A stretch of DNA of 64,000 bases from Arthrobacter sp042667405 (GTDB taxonomy: Bacteria; Actinomycetota; Actinomycetes; Actinomycetales; Micrococcaceae): positions 248,001 to 312,000 of the forward strand of contig NZ_JBHVAL010000002.1 of assembly GCF_042667405.1 (NCBI RefSeq), given 5' to 3'. How positions within the stretch are numbered: the first letter of the stretch is position 1; each line of letters starts with the position of its first letter. The translations under genes and the position numbers were made by a program. A model generated the notes under the pieces. It saw nothing but the letters and a program-made list of their open reading frames with translations, was not told the DNA's origin and searched no databases. Shown here in pieces: positions 8,453-19,500 of this stretch.

Positions 8453-10584
8453 CAGAGAACAGCATTCTCTGCGAGGACCGCCAAAACAGCTTCGCCGTAG
8501 CGCTCAAGCTTGGACGGGCCGATACCCGCCAAGCCCGCCAATTCCTCGAGGGAGGTCGGCTTGGCCTCGGCGATCGCCGTCAGTGTGGCGTCAGTAAACA
8601 CCACGTAGGCCGGGACGTCGGCGGACTTTGCCTCGTCTTTGCGCCACTGCCGCAAGGCGTCGAAGGTCTGTTCCTCGTAGGAGGGAGGACACTGGTTACA
8701 GCGTCCCACCTTCCGCTCGGCGCCGGTGGCAAGCATGCTTCCGCACACCCTGCACGACGCCGGCGCTGCAGCTTTACGGCGCATCGGACCGGTCGTGCTC
8801 CGGGCGTTTGCGGACGCCACGGAGTCGGGGCGAAGCCCGTCGAGGAACCGTGAGGGTTTACGGTTGGCCCTCCCGCCGGGCGTACGCGCGGTGGACCAGG
8901 ACAGGCTCAGATGTTCACGGGCACGGGTAATACCCACATAGAGGAGCCGGCGTTCTTCGTCGACGTCTTCGGGTGAATCCGCGAAGGAAATCGGCATCAG
9001 GCCTTCGCTCAGGCCCACGAGGAACACCGCATCCCATTCAAGGCCCTTGGCTGAGTGCAGGGAAGCCAGGGTGACACCTTGGACAGTGGGCGCATGTTGC
9101 GCCACCGACCGTTCCTGGAGTTCATTGACGAATTCTGCCAACGTGAAGGACTCACCTCGACTGACGGAGAGTTCATCGGCCAAAGCGACCAGTGCTGCCA
9201 ACGATTCCCACCGTTCGCGCAAAGCTCCTCCGTTGTGCGGGGCGGCATCGGTGTATCCAAGGGAGGCGACGATGTCCCGGACGATCTGCCCCAGCGGTTC
9301 CTGGGGACCTTCGGCGACGGCGCGGGTGGCGGCGCGAAGTTGCAGGATGGCGTCACGGACTTCCTTACGGGCGAAGAACCGCTCACCGCCACGGAGCTGA
9401 TAACCAATGCCGGCCGAAGCCAGCGCCTGCTCATAGGCCTCCGACTGGCCGTTGGTACGGAACAAAATGGCGATCTCACTGGCCTGGACACCGGCGTCGA
9501 GCAGTTCATGGATGCGGCCCGCCACCACAGCGGCCTCAGCTTCGTCGTCAGGGCATTCCATGAACCGCGGCTCAGGACCGGAGGGGCGTTGGGCCACGAG
9601 CTTGAGGGGAGGTGCCCATGCAGCATCGGCAACGGGCCCACCGCTTCGCCGTGAGCCCAGGAGCTCGTTTGCCAGCTTCACCACCTGTGGCGTGGACCGG
9701 TAGTCGCGGATGAGCTTGACCACGTTGGCTTCAGGGAATTGGGCCTTGAATCCCAGCAGGTGCTTTGGAGAAGCTCCAGTGAAGGAGTAGATGGTCTGGC
9801 TCGCGTCCCCCACCACGCACAATTCATCGCGTCCGCCCAGCCACAAATCCAACAGCCGTTGCTGAAGCGGCGAAACGTCCTGGTACTCGTCCACCACAAA
9901 GTGTCGGTACTGCTCACGAACGGTCGCCGCCACTTTCGGATCCTCCTGGAGAATCCCCACGGTGATGAGCAGAACGTCCTCGAAATCGATGACGTTACGG
10001 TCGGTCTTGATGTCCTCATAGGCCTGGAATACCCGGGAAACAGCCGTAAGGTCGAAACCCCCGGGCGTCCCGCGGCCTTGGGCGTTCTCCAGGTAATTGG
10101 CAGGGGTCAGCATGGACACCTTGGCCCACTCGATCTCCGCCGCCAGGTCCCTGATGGAGGCACGGTCTGTGCTGAGGCGAAGACGGCGCGACGCCTCGGC
10201 GATCATGTTCGCCTTGTGGTCCAACAGGTTCGGCAAGGTACCGCCGATGGCCTGAGGCCAGAAAAACTGCAGCTGTCGCAACGCCGCAGCATGGAAGGTG
10301 CGGGCCTGCACGTTGGGCACACCCAGATCGCGGAGCCTGCTGCGCATCTCTGCAGCAGCCCGCGCAGTGAACGTCACGGCAAGCAACCGCTGGGGACTGT
10401 AGACCCCGGAATGGACCCCATAGGCGATGCGATGGGTGATGGCGCGCGTCTTCCCTGTGCCAGCGCCGGCAAGCACGCACATGGGACCTGTCAGGGTGCT
10501 GGCCACCTCGCGTTGCTCGTCATCCAAGCCGCCGAGGATGCGCTCCTCAAGCGATCCCTCGTTGTTGAATAACCCCTCCGTCAC
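8452..10584 (-). CDS. uvrD2: ATP-dependent DNA helicase UvrD2 (SF1, HRDC domain)
   Basis: A 710-aa superfamily 1A helicase. Visible motifs are the Walker A AGAGTGKTRAIT near residue 40, motif Ia FTARAAAEMRSRL, the DExx box VVDEYQDVSPLQQ near residue 230, motif III GDASQTIYSFTGA, and LHSAKGLEWDAVFLVG with YVGITRAREHL near the end of the motor. A four-cysteine zinc knuckle (CRVCGSM...GRCNQC) and a C-terminal HRDC domain (SLEELAGLAGIGPSKLERYGEAV) follow. This layout is that of mycobacterial UvrD2, which works in DNA unwinding and repair. The GTG start overlaps the nudC stop by 4 bp (GTGA). Confidence 0.96.
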   Translation of the reverse strand: MTEGLFNNEGSLEERILGGLDDEQREVASTLTGPMCVLAGAGTGKTRAITHRIAYGVHSGVYSPQRLLAVTFTARAAAEMRSRLRDLGVPNVQARTFHAAALRQLQFFWPQAIGGTLPNLLDHKANMIAEASRRLRLSTDRASIRDLAAEIEWAKVSMLTPANYLENAQGRGTPGGFDLTAVSRVFQAYEDIKTDRNVIDFEDVLLITVGILQEDPKVAATVREQYRHFVVDEYQDVSPLQQRLLDLWLGGRDELCVVGDASQTIYSFTGASPKHLLGFKAQFPEANVVKLIRDYRSTPQVVKLANELLGSRRSGGPVADAAWAPPLKLVAQRPSGPEPRFMECPDDEAEAAVVAGRIHELLDAGVQASEIAILFRTNGQSEAYEQALASAGIGYQLRGGERFFARKEVRDAILQLRAATRAVAEGPQEPLGQIVRDIVASLGYTDAAPHNGGALRERWESLAALVALADELSVSRGESFTLAEFVNELQERSVAQHAPTVQGVTLASLHSAKGLEWDAVFLVGLSEGLMPISFADSPEDVDEERRLLYVGITRAREHLSLSWSTARTPGGRANRKPSRFLDGLRPDSVASANARSTTGPMRRKAAAPASCRVCGSMLATGAERKVGRCNQCPPSYEEQTFDALRQWRKDEAKSADVPAYVVFTDATLTAIAEAKPTSLEELAGLAGIGPSKLERYGEAVLAVLAENAVL

Positions 10585-11567
10585 GGCTGGAGGTCTTCGA
10601 TGACGCCGCCGTACCAGTGCTCGATCAAAGAACGGGCAATCGAAAGCCGGGTGGAAATGGTGATTTCGCCACTGAGCACGGCTTCCTGCAGCTCATCCCG
10701 GCTGAACCACCGCGCGCGGGTGACCTCCACGCCGTCGGGCCTGGCAACTGTGTCCTCCGTAGTGGCCGTGAACCCCAGCATGAGCGAGGCAGGAAAAGGC
10801 CACGACTGGGAGCCAAGATACTGGCAGGCAGTGACGCGCACACCCACTTCTTCCCCGATTTCCCGGACTACAGCTTGTTCCAACGACTCACCAGGCTCCA
10901 CGAATCCGGCCAGAGTTGAGTAGTTCTTGGCGTCAACCGGGCCCCCACCGCCCAAAAGAAGGCGACCATCCGGGCCCACTACGGTGACGATAATGGCAGG
11001 ATCGGTCCTGGGATAGTGTTCCGAGTTGTCCCTGGGGCAGCGCCGGACCCAGCCGCTCGCCTCGATATCCGTGGGACTGCCGCACTGCGGACAATGCGTG
11101 TGGGTGGCATGCCAGTTGGAGATAGCACTGGCTTCGATAAACAACGCAGTGTCCATGGCGTCCAGGCTGGCAGCAACCTCCCGGAAGCCGGCCCACTGGA
11201 CATCGGAAGGGATCGTGGCCGTGCCTGCGGCAGGAGGCTTAGCGGTAGTAAAGAGCAGGACCTGGGTGCCTTCAGGCAACGAGGACGACGCCAGAGTGGT
11301 CCCCAGGTAGATGGCGGCAGCACCGGCGTCGGACTCTTTGAGGGCCGTCCAAAGGGCGGTGGCATCTCCGAACCAGAGACCGTCGGCAGTCACCAACGCC
11401 TTGCGCTGCGAAATCACCATGGCCTTGGCAGTTCCGGAGGCTATGGCGTCTTGCACCATGCCCGGCTTCATGCGGACAACCGAACCGCGGTCCACCATGG
11501 CAGGGCGGACGGGAAGCACAGTGTCCATCAGGTGGTTGGCAAGCGCCGGCGACTCGGTATGACTCAT
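10581..11567 (-). CDS. nudC: NAD(+) diphosphatase (Nudix hydrolase NudC)
   Basis: This enzyme hydrolyses NAD(H) and NAD-capped RNA to nicotinamide mononucleotide products. The 328-aa form starting at ATG 11567 (MSHTESPALANHL) fits the family; the frame stays open upstream but that part reads like non-coding DNA. A partial zinc ribbon is visible (CPQCGSPTDIEASGWVRRC, with CPRD following), then the Nudix box GFVEPGESLEQAVVREIGEEVGV. The NudC-specific motif SQSWPFPASLMLGF follows the box. It precedes and overlaps uvrD2, the same pairing as Rv3199c-Rv3198c. Confidence 0.95.
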   Translation of the reverse strand: MSHTESPALANHLMDTVLPVRPAMVDRGSVVRMKPGMVQDAIASGTAKAMVISQRKALVTADGLWFGDATALWTALKESDAGAAAIYLGTTLASSSLPEGTQVLLFTTAKPPAAGTATIPSDVQWAGFREVAASLDAMDTALFIEASAISNWHATHTHCPQCGSPTDIEASGWVRRCPRDNSEHYPRTDPAIIVTVVGPDGRLLLGGGGPVDAKNYSTLAGFVEPGESLEQAVVREIGEEVGVRVTACQYLGSQSWPFPASLMLGFTATTEDTVARPDGVEVTRARWFSRDELQEAVLSGEITISTRLSIARSLIEHWYGGVIEDLQP

Positions 11568-11749
11568 GTATCTACCGTACTGACTCGCACCGACAAAAAA
11601 CATTTGAAAGGGTCCCCGCTTGTGGACGGAGGGGCTCCGGGACAGAGCACGCTCCCGTTTTGCTCTCTTCCGCTGTGGATTTGCTGCAGATCTGGAGACT
11701 CGCCGCACTGCATCATGGCCACAGGCCGCACTCAATCTACCGTGGAGAG

Positions 11750-12970
11750 GTGAGAAGAACACCGCTCGAACTGGCCGCTATAGCAACTGCGGCGGTGCCT
11801 GGTTTGGCGCCGACGGCTACAGCCTATTCCCCCGACGACGACGCCGACTTCGACTCCGCGTCGCTGCTGGACGGGGAAGGTAAACGCTGGCGCGTCCGTT
11901 CGCCGCGCCATCCGGAGGCAAGCACGCGGCTGGAAACCGAGTTCATGGTGCTCCGCGCTTTCGCCCCGGCCATCCGCGCGGAACTGCCCTTCCATGTGCC
12001 CACCATTGCCGGGACCGTCCGCCAGGGAACTCTCACCACTTTCGTGTATGCCCACCTGCAGGGATCCGTGCTGTCCATCGACGAACTTTCCGCCAGCAGT
12101 CCGGCGTTGGCCAAGGAGATCGGCGCAGCATTGGCCGCGATCCATGACCTTCCGCTGTCCCTGGTCACCAATGCCGACCTCCCCAGCTACTCTGCCAACG
12201 AATTCCGGCAGCGCAAGCTCAACGAACTGGACCAGGCCGCGACTACGGGCAAGATACCTGCCACGCTGTTGCGTCGATGGGAGCACGCCTTGGAGGACGT
12301 GGCCCTGTGGCGGTTCAATACCTCAGTAGTCCACGGCGACCTGCATGAGGACAATCTGATGGTCCAGGGCGACTCTGTGACCGCTGTTACCGGTTGGACC
12401 GATCTCCGGATCGGAGATCCGGCCGATGATTTCGCCTGGCTCGTAGCATCCAACGAAACATCCTTCGTGGAATCAGTACTGGCCCATTACACCGGGGCCC
12501 GCCGGGAAACGCCAGACACCCATCTGCTCAGGCGGGCGGCCCTGCTGGCAGAATTCGCGCTGGCCCAGTACCTGGTCAAGGCCATGGCCGCAGGACATCA
12601 GAGCATGACGGCGGAGGCCGAGTCCATGCTCCAGGCCCTGGCCAATGACATCGAGGAGCAGGCGCGCCGCGATGAAGAAGCCGAAGCCGCGATGAAGGAG
12701 AGTGCAGAGCATCAGGCGGCAACCGCCGTCGAGAACCGGCCAGCGGTGAGCGTGGTACCAATTCCCGACGCCGGTCCCGCCGTTTCGGTTGCAGCGATAC
12801 CTGCCGCTGAGCCTTCTGCGGAACCTTCGACGGACGCCGATGCTCCGGCGAAGCCGAAGGATTCCGCCTCGACGGACCGCGATGATGCCGCCGTAGAGCA
12901 CGACGATACATCCACCGCGGCCATCAGCGTCGTCTCCGTGACGCCTCTCCACGCGGGCGAGCGCACGTAG
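11750..12970 (+). CDS. Aminoglycoside/macrolide-phosphotransferase-like kinase
   Basis: A roughly 406-aa protein of the APH/choline-kinase fold. The catalytic loop is SVVHGDLHEDNLMVQ (Brenner motif HGDxxxxN) and the metal-binding segment is TDLRIGDPADDFAWLVA. The N-lobe includes WRVRSPRHPEASTRLETEFMVLRAF. The last 110 residues are a Glu/Ala-rich then Pro/Ser/Asp-rich tail likely to be disordered. The natural substrate is unknown and antibiotic resistance should not be assumed: chromosomal actinobacterial members of this fold are common. The start is uncertain. GTG 11750 (VRRTPLEL) follows GGAGAG very closely, and an in-frame ATG exists at 11660. It is divergent from nudC. Confidence 0.8.
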   Translation: MRRTPLELAAIATAAVPGLAPTATAYSPDDDADFDSASLLDGEGKRWRVRSPRHPEASTRLETEFMVLRAFAPAIRAELPFHVPTIAGTVRQGTLTTFVYAHLQGSVLSIDELSASSPALAKEIGAALAAIHDLPLSLVTNADLPSYSANEFRQRKLNELDQAATTGKIPATLLRRWEHALEDVALWRFNTSVVHGDLHEDNLMVQGDSVTAVTGWTDLRIGDPADDFAWLVASNETSFVESVLAHYTGARRETPDTHLLRRAALLAEFALAQYLVKAMAAGHQSMTAEAESMLQALANDIEEQARRDEEAEAAMKESAEHQAATAVENRPAVSVVPIPDAGPAVSVAAIPAAEPSAEPSTDADAPAKPKDSASTDRDDAAVEHDDTSTAAISVVSVTPLHAGERT

Positions 12971-12997
12971 GCATCCGTCGCCCGTTAGGCCTGGCCA

Positions 12998-15900
12998 TCA
13001 GCTGCCCTTCAGGGCAGTGGCAACAATCCTCTCCAGGGCCTCGGCGCTGCCGAGATCGTGCGGGCGCACCACGGCATCCTCCGCTACGTAGTAGAACGCA
13101 GCACTGACGTCTTCGAGGGGCACGTCCTTAAGGCGTGACCACGCCAGACGGTACACAGCAAGCTGTACTGCACGTGTTGCCAGTTGCTTACCGGCGGGAC
13201 GTCGGCCTGTCTTCCAGTCAATAAGCTGCCATCGGCCATCGGCGTCGCGGAATACCGCATCTATCCGGCCGCGGACCACGACATCGCCGATACGGGTCTC
13301 CACGGGCACTTCGACGAAAGCAGGGGCGCGCTGCGCCCACTCGGATTGCTTGAACGCGGCCACCATGTGGTCCAGCCCATAGGCCTCGTCAATGTGGGAG
13401 TCCGAGCCAGGTGCTTCGTCAAGGTCCAGCATCCCGGTGGTACCGAAGTACTCCTCCACCCAAGCGTGGAACGCCGTACCCTTCCGCGCGGAGATCCCGG
13501 GTTCCCTCGGAACGGGCCTGCGGAGTTGGGACAGGACAGCGGCCGGGTTGTCTCCGAGATCAACGAAAAGCGATGCGGAGATATGGCTTGGCAAGTGGAT
13601 GTCGTGGATGTTCTTCCGCAGCCGTTGCCGTTCCAGCAGCAGTTCAGCCTCTTGTGACCATCGCCCGGCAATACCGTTCAGGGAGGAGGGCTCTTGGGAG
13701 GACGAAAGAGTTTGCAGCCCGGGATCTTCCATGTAAGTACGGACCATTGCTGCAGCCCTGTCCATGGCCTCGCGACGACCAGGTGCCAGTCTGAGACGGG
13801 CTCCGGTCCGGGGGTCCGATGGCCCTTCAAGGGGATCGTAGGGAAATTGGGCTACCTCGAGGGCAGCTGTCAGGGGGCTGGTATCGGGCAACGATTCCTC
13901 AGCTACTGACTCCGGGTGGACCACGGCGCCGGGCAGGCGGCGACCGTTTCCTTCGAGGTGCTGTCCCGCCTCCGCAAGGGGCGCCAGCTCCGATAGGAAC
14001 GCAGACATGTCGGCTATTCCCGAGCGCGACCCATTCCACGCCGCGCTGGAGGCCCACAAGACGAACTTTGCCCTGGTGTAGGCAACGTAGGCGAGCCGTC
14101 GTTCCTCCGCTTCACCGTGGTGCTGGACCTCTGACTTGAAGTCCTTCTCCGCGTCCAGCCAGCCCTTTTGGTCAGGTTGGTCCAGATCCCATTGAGGGAG
14201 GTCGGCGCGATCTCCACGCAGAGGCCATGGCAGGGCCGCGGCCCCGGTGCTCCATCGGGAGTCCCTGTTGCTGGGGAAGGAACCAGCGTTGAGGCCGGGT
14301 ACAAAGACAACGTCCCATTCCAGGCCTTTGGAGGCGTGCACGGTCAGCAACTGCACGGCCTCACGATTGGTGTCGGCAGGAGCGATGTCCAGGCCGCCCT
14401 CCTCGGAGGCTGCTGCTTCCAGCCAGGACAGGAACGCGAGAAGGTCAATCCGCTGGGCGGTTTGAAGGAATCCCGCAGCAGCGTCCTGGAAGGCATCCAA
14501 ATTACGCCGCGCCTGGTGGATGCTGACTCCAGGCTTGGCAGCGACTTCAATGTCAAGGAGCATGGCACGCTCCACCTCGCCCAGCAGCGTCGTGAGGTCG
14601 TCGCCGATAAAGCTCCGCAACGAGCGCAGCTCTGCGGCCAGGCTGCTCAGCCGTTCCAGGGCGGTGTCGCTGATGCTGCGTCCAGGCCCGGACGTCCAAC
14701 CCGGCTTCGGCAGGTAGTCCAGGGCCTCCACCAAACTGGCGGCATCGGTGATATCGCTTTCGACAACCACGGCCGACGCCTCCTCATTAGCATCGAGGGC
14801 CTCGCCTTGGGAATCCGGAGCGGCCCGTCGACGGGCCAGGAACCGCGACCAGTCGCTGAAGGCCATCAGGTCCGCCGGCCCGATCCGCCAGCGCGCGCCG
14901 GAGAGCAGCCTCATCAAAGCATCGGACCGTCCCGGATCGGCCAGCACCCGCAGGGTGGCCACGAGGTCGACCACCTCGGGAGTATCGAGCAAACCACCAA
15001 GCCCGACGATCTCGTAAGCGATTCCCTGCAGTTCGAACTCCCGGCGGAGACACTCCATCTGAGCCCTTCGACGGCAGAGAACGGCCATGGTCGGCTTCAC
15101 TGGAGTGCCGTCCTGCTCTTCCTCAAACACTGTCCGCTGGTACCGCCGGACATCCCGGACGATTGCTGCGGCCTCGTCCTCGTCCGTTCCGAAGCGGCCG
15201 ATCACTACACTCCCGTCCACGGCGGCCGGGCTGGGAACCAGCGGTGGGACGGAGACGTTCCCCGGATGCCCCTTCTCCCCCGGTGCCGCATCGGTGGCAG
15301 CAGCTTTGTTCAAGGGTGCGGCGATGGTGTTGGCGGCCTGAAGGATGTTCCGCCCGTTCCGCCACGCCGTGGTCAGGTACGAGGTAGGGGCCACCGAATA
15401 AGAGTCCGGGCCGCCGTGCCCGTCCTTGCGGACAACCGGAAATTCCTGCACGAAATGGAAGAGCTGCCCGGCGGAAGCACCGCGGAATCCGTATATGGAT
15501 TGGTTCGGGTCACCCACGGCCGTGACAGCGTGGCCTTGCCCGAAAAGCCGGGAGAACAGAACCAGCTGGGCATGGGAGGTGTCCTGGAACTCGTCCAACA
15601 GCACAACCTTGTAGCGGGCGCGTTCGGTGGCAGCAGCCAGGGGAATGTCCCGCGCAATCCGGGCAGCCAGGGCAACGAGGTCCCCGAAATCCAGGACGCC
15701 GCGTTGGCGCTTGGCTTCCTGGTAGCGCACCACCATGTCCGCCACGCTGGCGCGGGTCCGCAGCATGGCGGCCAGATTTCCCGCGGCCTGAGTGGGATTC
15801 TTCTTTGCACCCGCTGTGTAGGGAAGCTGTTCAAAGCCGTTGACGCGTTCAAGCACCCATTCACGCACCAACGCCGGATCCTGGAGATGTTCGGCGCACT

Positions 15901-16516
15901 CCCCGGCCAGCTGGATAACACCGTTGACCAAGGTGGACTTGGCCGCGGTGAAGTGCTCGTAGTCGCCGTCGTAGGCCTCCACGACCTCGCTGGCCAACTG
16001 CCACGACTGCGCGCCACCGAGCAAGACGACGTCGCGCTCGATCCCCAACCGCAGGCCGTAATCGGACACGATTCCGCTGGCATAGGAATGGTAGGTGGAT
16101 ACCCTGGGCTCCAGGTCATCGGCACCCAGCAGTCCCTGCGGAAATCCGATCCTGCCATCGTCCTCGGCAGCAACGCGCTGCAGCGTTGCAAGCTTGCTCC
16201 GGATCCGGCTGGCCAGCTCTCCCGCGGCCTTGCGCGTGAACGTTACGCCAAGGACCTCCTCCGGACGAACCCAGCCGTTGGCCACAAGCCACACCACACG
16301 GTCGGCCATTGTGGCAGTCTTGCCCGAACCTGCTCCCGCAATGACCAGACGCGGTGTCAAAGGAGAAGCAATGATGTCGGATTGTTCCGCGGTGGGACGG
16401 TTCTTCTCGCCCAGGATGCCCGCCAGTTCCGAAGGGCTGAAGCGGGGTTCCGGGAGGTCAGCCCCAACGACGGAAGAAGACAGGCCCCCAAGTCCGTCCA
16501 GAAGTTCGGTACTCAT
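12998..16516 (-). CDS. adnB: AdnB-like helicase-nuclease subunit (UvrD motor + RecB nuclease)
   Basis: A 1172-aa protein combining a UvrD-type motor and a RecB-type nuclease. The motor has the Walker A VIAGAGSGKTATMADRV, the DExx box VVLLDEFQDTSHAQ, GDPNQSIYGFRGA, LTVHASKGLEWDVVFVPG and YVAYTRAKFVLW. The C-terminal nuclease shows FVEVPVETRIGDVVVRGRIDAVF, LIDWKTGRRPAG and the QLAVYRLAW motif. This pair architecture is that of AdnAB, the actinobacterial end-resection machine of double-strand break repair. ATG 16516 is preferred because it overlaps the adnA stop as ATGA. An ATG 54 bp upstream lies inside adnA. Confidence 0.92.
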   Translation of the reverse strand: MSTELLDGLGGLSSSVVGADLPEPRFSPSELAGILGEKNRPTAEQSDIIASPLTPRLVIAGAGSGKTATMADRVVWLVANGWVRPEEVLGVTFTRKAAGELASRIRSKLATLQRVAAEDDGRIGFPQGLLGADDLEPRVSTYHSYASGIVSDYGLRLGIERDVVLLGGAQSWQLASEVVEAYDGDYEHFTAAKSTLVNGVIQLAGECAEHLQDPALVREWVLERVNGFEQLPYTAGAKKNPTQAAGNLAAMLRTRASVADMVVRYQEAKRQRGVLDFGDLVALAARIARDIPLAAATERARYKVVLLDEFQDTSHAQLVLFSRLFGQGHAVTAVGDPNQSIYGFRGASAGQLFHFVQEFPVVRKDGHGGPDSYSVAPTSYLTTAWRNGRNILQAANTIAAPLNKAAATDAAPGEKGHPGNVSVPPLVPSPAAVDGSVVIGRFGTDEDEAAAIVRDVRRYQRTVFEEEQDGTPVKPTMAVLCRRRAQMECLRREFELQGIAYEIVGLGGLLDTPEVVDLVATLRVLADPGRSDALMRLLSGARWRIGPADLMAFSDWSRFLARRRAAPDSQGEALDANEEASAVVVESDITDAASLVEALDYLPKPGWTSGPGRSISDTALERLSSLAAELRSLRSFIGDDLTTLLGEVERAMLLDIEVAAKPGVSIHQARRNLDAFQDAAAGFLQTAQRIDLLAFLSWLEAAASEEGGLDIAPADTNREAVQLLTVHASKGLEWDVVFVPGLNAGSFPSNRDSRWSTGAAALPWPLRGDRADLPQWDLDQPDQKGWLDAEKDFKSEVQHHGEAEERRLAYVAYTRAKFVLWASSAAWNGSRSGIADMSAFLSELAPLAEAGQHLEGNGRRLPGAVVHPESVAEESLPDTSPLTAALEVAQFPYDPLEGPSDPRTGARLRLAPGRREAMDRAAAMVRTYMEDPGLQTLSSSQEPSSLNGIAGRWSQEAELLLERQRLRKNIHDIHLPSHISASLFVDLGDNPAAVLSQLRRPVPREPGISARKGTAFHAWVEEYFGTTGMLDLDEAPGSDSHIDEAYGLDHMVAAFKQSEWAQRAPAFVEVPVETRIGDVVVRGRIDAVFRDADGRWQLIDWKTGRRPAGKQLATRAVQLAVYRLAWSRLKDVPLEDVSAAFYYVAEDAVVRPHDLGSAEALERIVATALKGS

Positions 16517-19500
16517 TCTGTGACCTGCTTTCCTCGGGCGCACAACGGGCAAATATCCGGCAGCCGGCAACCATGCCCGCCGTGGCTTCCCTTGCCGGGA
16601 TCGTGCCTTGCTTCGAACGTTGCCCCGGCCATCAAGACGGCGGCCCCATTGACGAGGCCTTCCGCCCAGTTGTCCTCCGGGTCCAAAGGATCCTGCTGCT
16701 GAACGGCGGGACTCTTGGTCGTGGTTCCGAGCTGGGCCAACACCGCACCACCAGGGACCAGGGCTGTGGCGGGCTCATCGCCTGCATCTTGCCCCGCTGG
16801 TAAGGCGTCCCGGAACGCACCTTTCAAGACCGCAGCCTGATAGGCACCCAATTGGGGATGGTTGGCGACCTCCGCCTTGCCAGGTTGCCTCTTGCCGGTT
16901 TTGAGGTCGACTATGACCAGTCTCCCCTCAGCGTCAATCTCCAAACGGTCCACCTGGCCGCGCAGCACGGCATGGCGTTGAAGAGGCCCGGCGTCAGTAT
17001 CTCCGGCGCCTGCTTCAAGCAGCACGTCGGGAAGTGCGACGTCGAAGTCGTGCTCGACTGCCAACAGGCTCCTGCCTTCGCTGCGCATGATGAGGACATA
17101 CTGGGCCAGCTTTCGGACCATCAGCTCAGCCCGCTGGTAGTCCAGTTTGCCCTCCCAGTTGTCCTTCATGCCCAACGTGGGCCAGCGGCGGACCAGTTCG
17201 GCTACGTACTCTCCTCCGGAGGCTTCGGGCAGGTCCTGGGCGATGCTGTGGACCAGCGTGCCGAGGCTTCGGGCGAAGTCGGTGGCGGCCTCGCCTCCGG
17301 CGGCCTGGACAAACCAGTCCAACGGGGATTTGTGGACGGCTTCGACCTTTGACGGTGAAACCGACACTGTACCTCCCGGGGGTACCACAGGGTCCGTCGA
17401 ACTCAGGGCCGCCAGCCCCCACCATGTGTCCGGGTTCGCGCCCGGCACTGGAGGCTCGGTGCCGGCGAGCCTGGCCAGAATCCTCGCCGCCTCCTGGGTG
17501 GTTTGGAGATCCTGGCCGGAAGAGTCATCCAACTGGACATGCTGCCGTAGTTCGGCCACAAGAGCACGCAGCGTCATGGGCCTGTCTACAGGGGTATAGC
17601 CTCGCTTGTATTCCCCCTGCTCCAAGGGAGCGACGTAGTCCAGGAATGCTGATGGTTGCTCATCCTCGGATGAAACGGCCGTGCAGATCAGGACCTCGCG
17701 GGCGCGGGAGACGGCAGTGGAGAAACTCCGGAGTTCGTCGTAGCGGATGTCCCGGAGCCGGCTGAGCGGGCCGCGGCCCAGGGCGTACTCCACGCCGTGT
17801 TCCACCGCGTCCGCATACACAGTGCTGCCCAGCAGTTCACCGCGCAGGCGGGTATTCGGCCAGACTCCTTCCTGCAGACCAGCGACAATTACCACCGGCC
17901 ATTCGCGCCCGGCAGCGCTGGCCGGCGTCATGATTTCCACGCAGTCCTCAAGCTGCGCGCGGGCTGCCAAGGTGTCCATGGGCAGCTCCTGGTTCAACAG
18001 ATAGTCCAGAAACTGCTCGGGGCCGGAACCCGGGAGCTGGTCCACGTACCGTTCTGCAGTGTGGAACAGTGCCATCATGGCATCAAGGTCCCGATCGGCG
18101 CGGGCCCCGCCGGCACCGCCTTCCAAAGCGGCTTCTGCCCATCGAGAAGACAGACCCGTTGCTTGCCACAACGCCCAGAGGACGGACTCGGCATTGGCCC
18201 CGGGCTCAGTGGCCGCTGCGGTGCCGGCCGCGATCATCCGGGAAAGCCTGCGGGCCGCGCTCCCTTCGATTCCCATTGAGGCCAATGCTCCCGGTTCCAG
18301 CAGGGCCTCAACCAGCAGTGAGTCACTGGACCGGCCGCCACCTCCGAGCAGCTCCTCACGACGAAGCGACTGCCGCAGGCGTCGCAACTCAATGGCAGTG
18401 GCCCCGCCGATCCGGGAGGTGAGCAAGGAGACAGCCGTCTCGGGAGTCAGCTTGGCGGGGTCCAACACAACGGCGAAAGCCTCAAGGAGGGGTCGGACGG
18501 CGACTTCGTCGCGTACCGCGGAGTCTGCTACGGGAACCCGCACAGGTATGCCCTGCCCGCCGAGGTAGCGCTGCAACTGCGAGATTTGCCCGCCGTTGCG
18601 GACGATCACCGCGATGTCGCTGAACTCCCGTCCCTCCCGTAGCTGGGCTTCAAGAATCCGCTGCGCAACATAGCGCATTTCATGGACCGCGGACGGCAGC
18701 ACATGGCCTTCCACCCGGCCTTGTGCCACCGTTGTCCGGCTGGCATCGCCGGAGTGCGAGGGCTGCTCCATTTGCCGGGCAAGCTGGCCGCCGGACCGCT
18801 GGGAGATGCGCGCCGCTACCCGGATCCAGGCCTCAGCGATTGCAGGAGCGTGGCGGTGCGTGACGGACAAAGGACGTTCCAGGACCACGCGCTCCGGACC
18901 TCCCAGCAGGGACGGTAACTCCGCTACAAGATCGGGCCGTGCGCCACGGAAGCCCTGCACGACGGTATCCGGCGAGTAGGTCACCACGGCGTCCTTGCCC
19001 TCTGCTACATCGGCCAGGAGCTCGAAGACCGCCGGATTGGATTCCTGGGCGTCGTCCACCAGGAAAAGCTGGATTCTCCTCCGCTCTTCGGCCAGGAAGT
19101 CCGGGGACTCCTGGAAGATCTGACGCGCGGTGGTGATGATCCCGGCCGGGTCGAAGGCCTCCGGCATGCGGAGGTCGAGGACGTCCCTGTATTCGCTGTA
19201 CAGCTCGGCGGCAGCCATCCAGTCCGGTCTGCCGCATTCGTAGGCCAGGCCAACCAGGTCATCGGCTGTACGGCCGGATTCGATGATGCGATCGAACAGC
19301 TGGCGGATCTCGTGGCGGAAACCGCGGGTGGGAAGGGCTGCTGCCAGGTCATCCGGCCATGGGAGTCCGAAGCCCGGACGGGCGTGGCCTTCCAGCAGTT
19401 CCTTGATAATGAGGTCCTGCTCCGGGCCGGACAAGAGCTTCGGCGGCCGAGCGAGCGGCAGGACACCTTCGGCTTTGGCGCGTCGGATGATATCGAAGGC

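Noticed and set aside
11750..12970. Antibiotic-resistance aminoglycoside kinase
   Set aside because: Only the general fold and HGDxxxxN motif are seen; the neighbourhood is housekeeping DNA repair and the tail is atypical, so a resistance label is not supported.
14168..16702. 844-aa plus-strand ORF opposite adnB
   Set aside because: Antisense to a helicase-nuclease gene whose motifs are all intact; composition is typical of third-position GC shadows.
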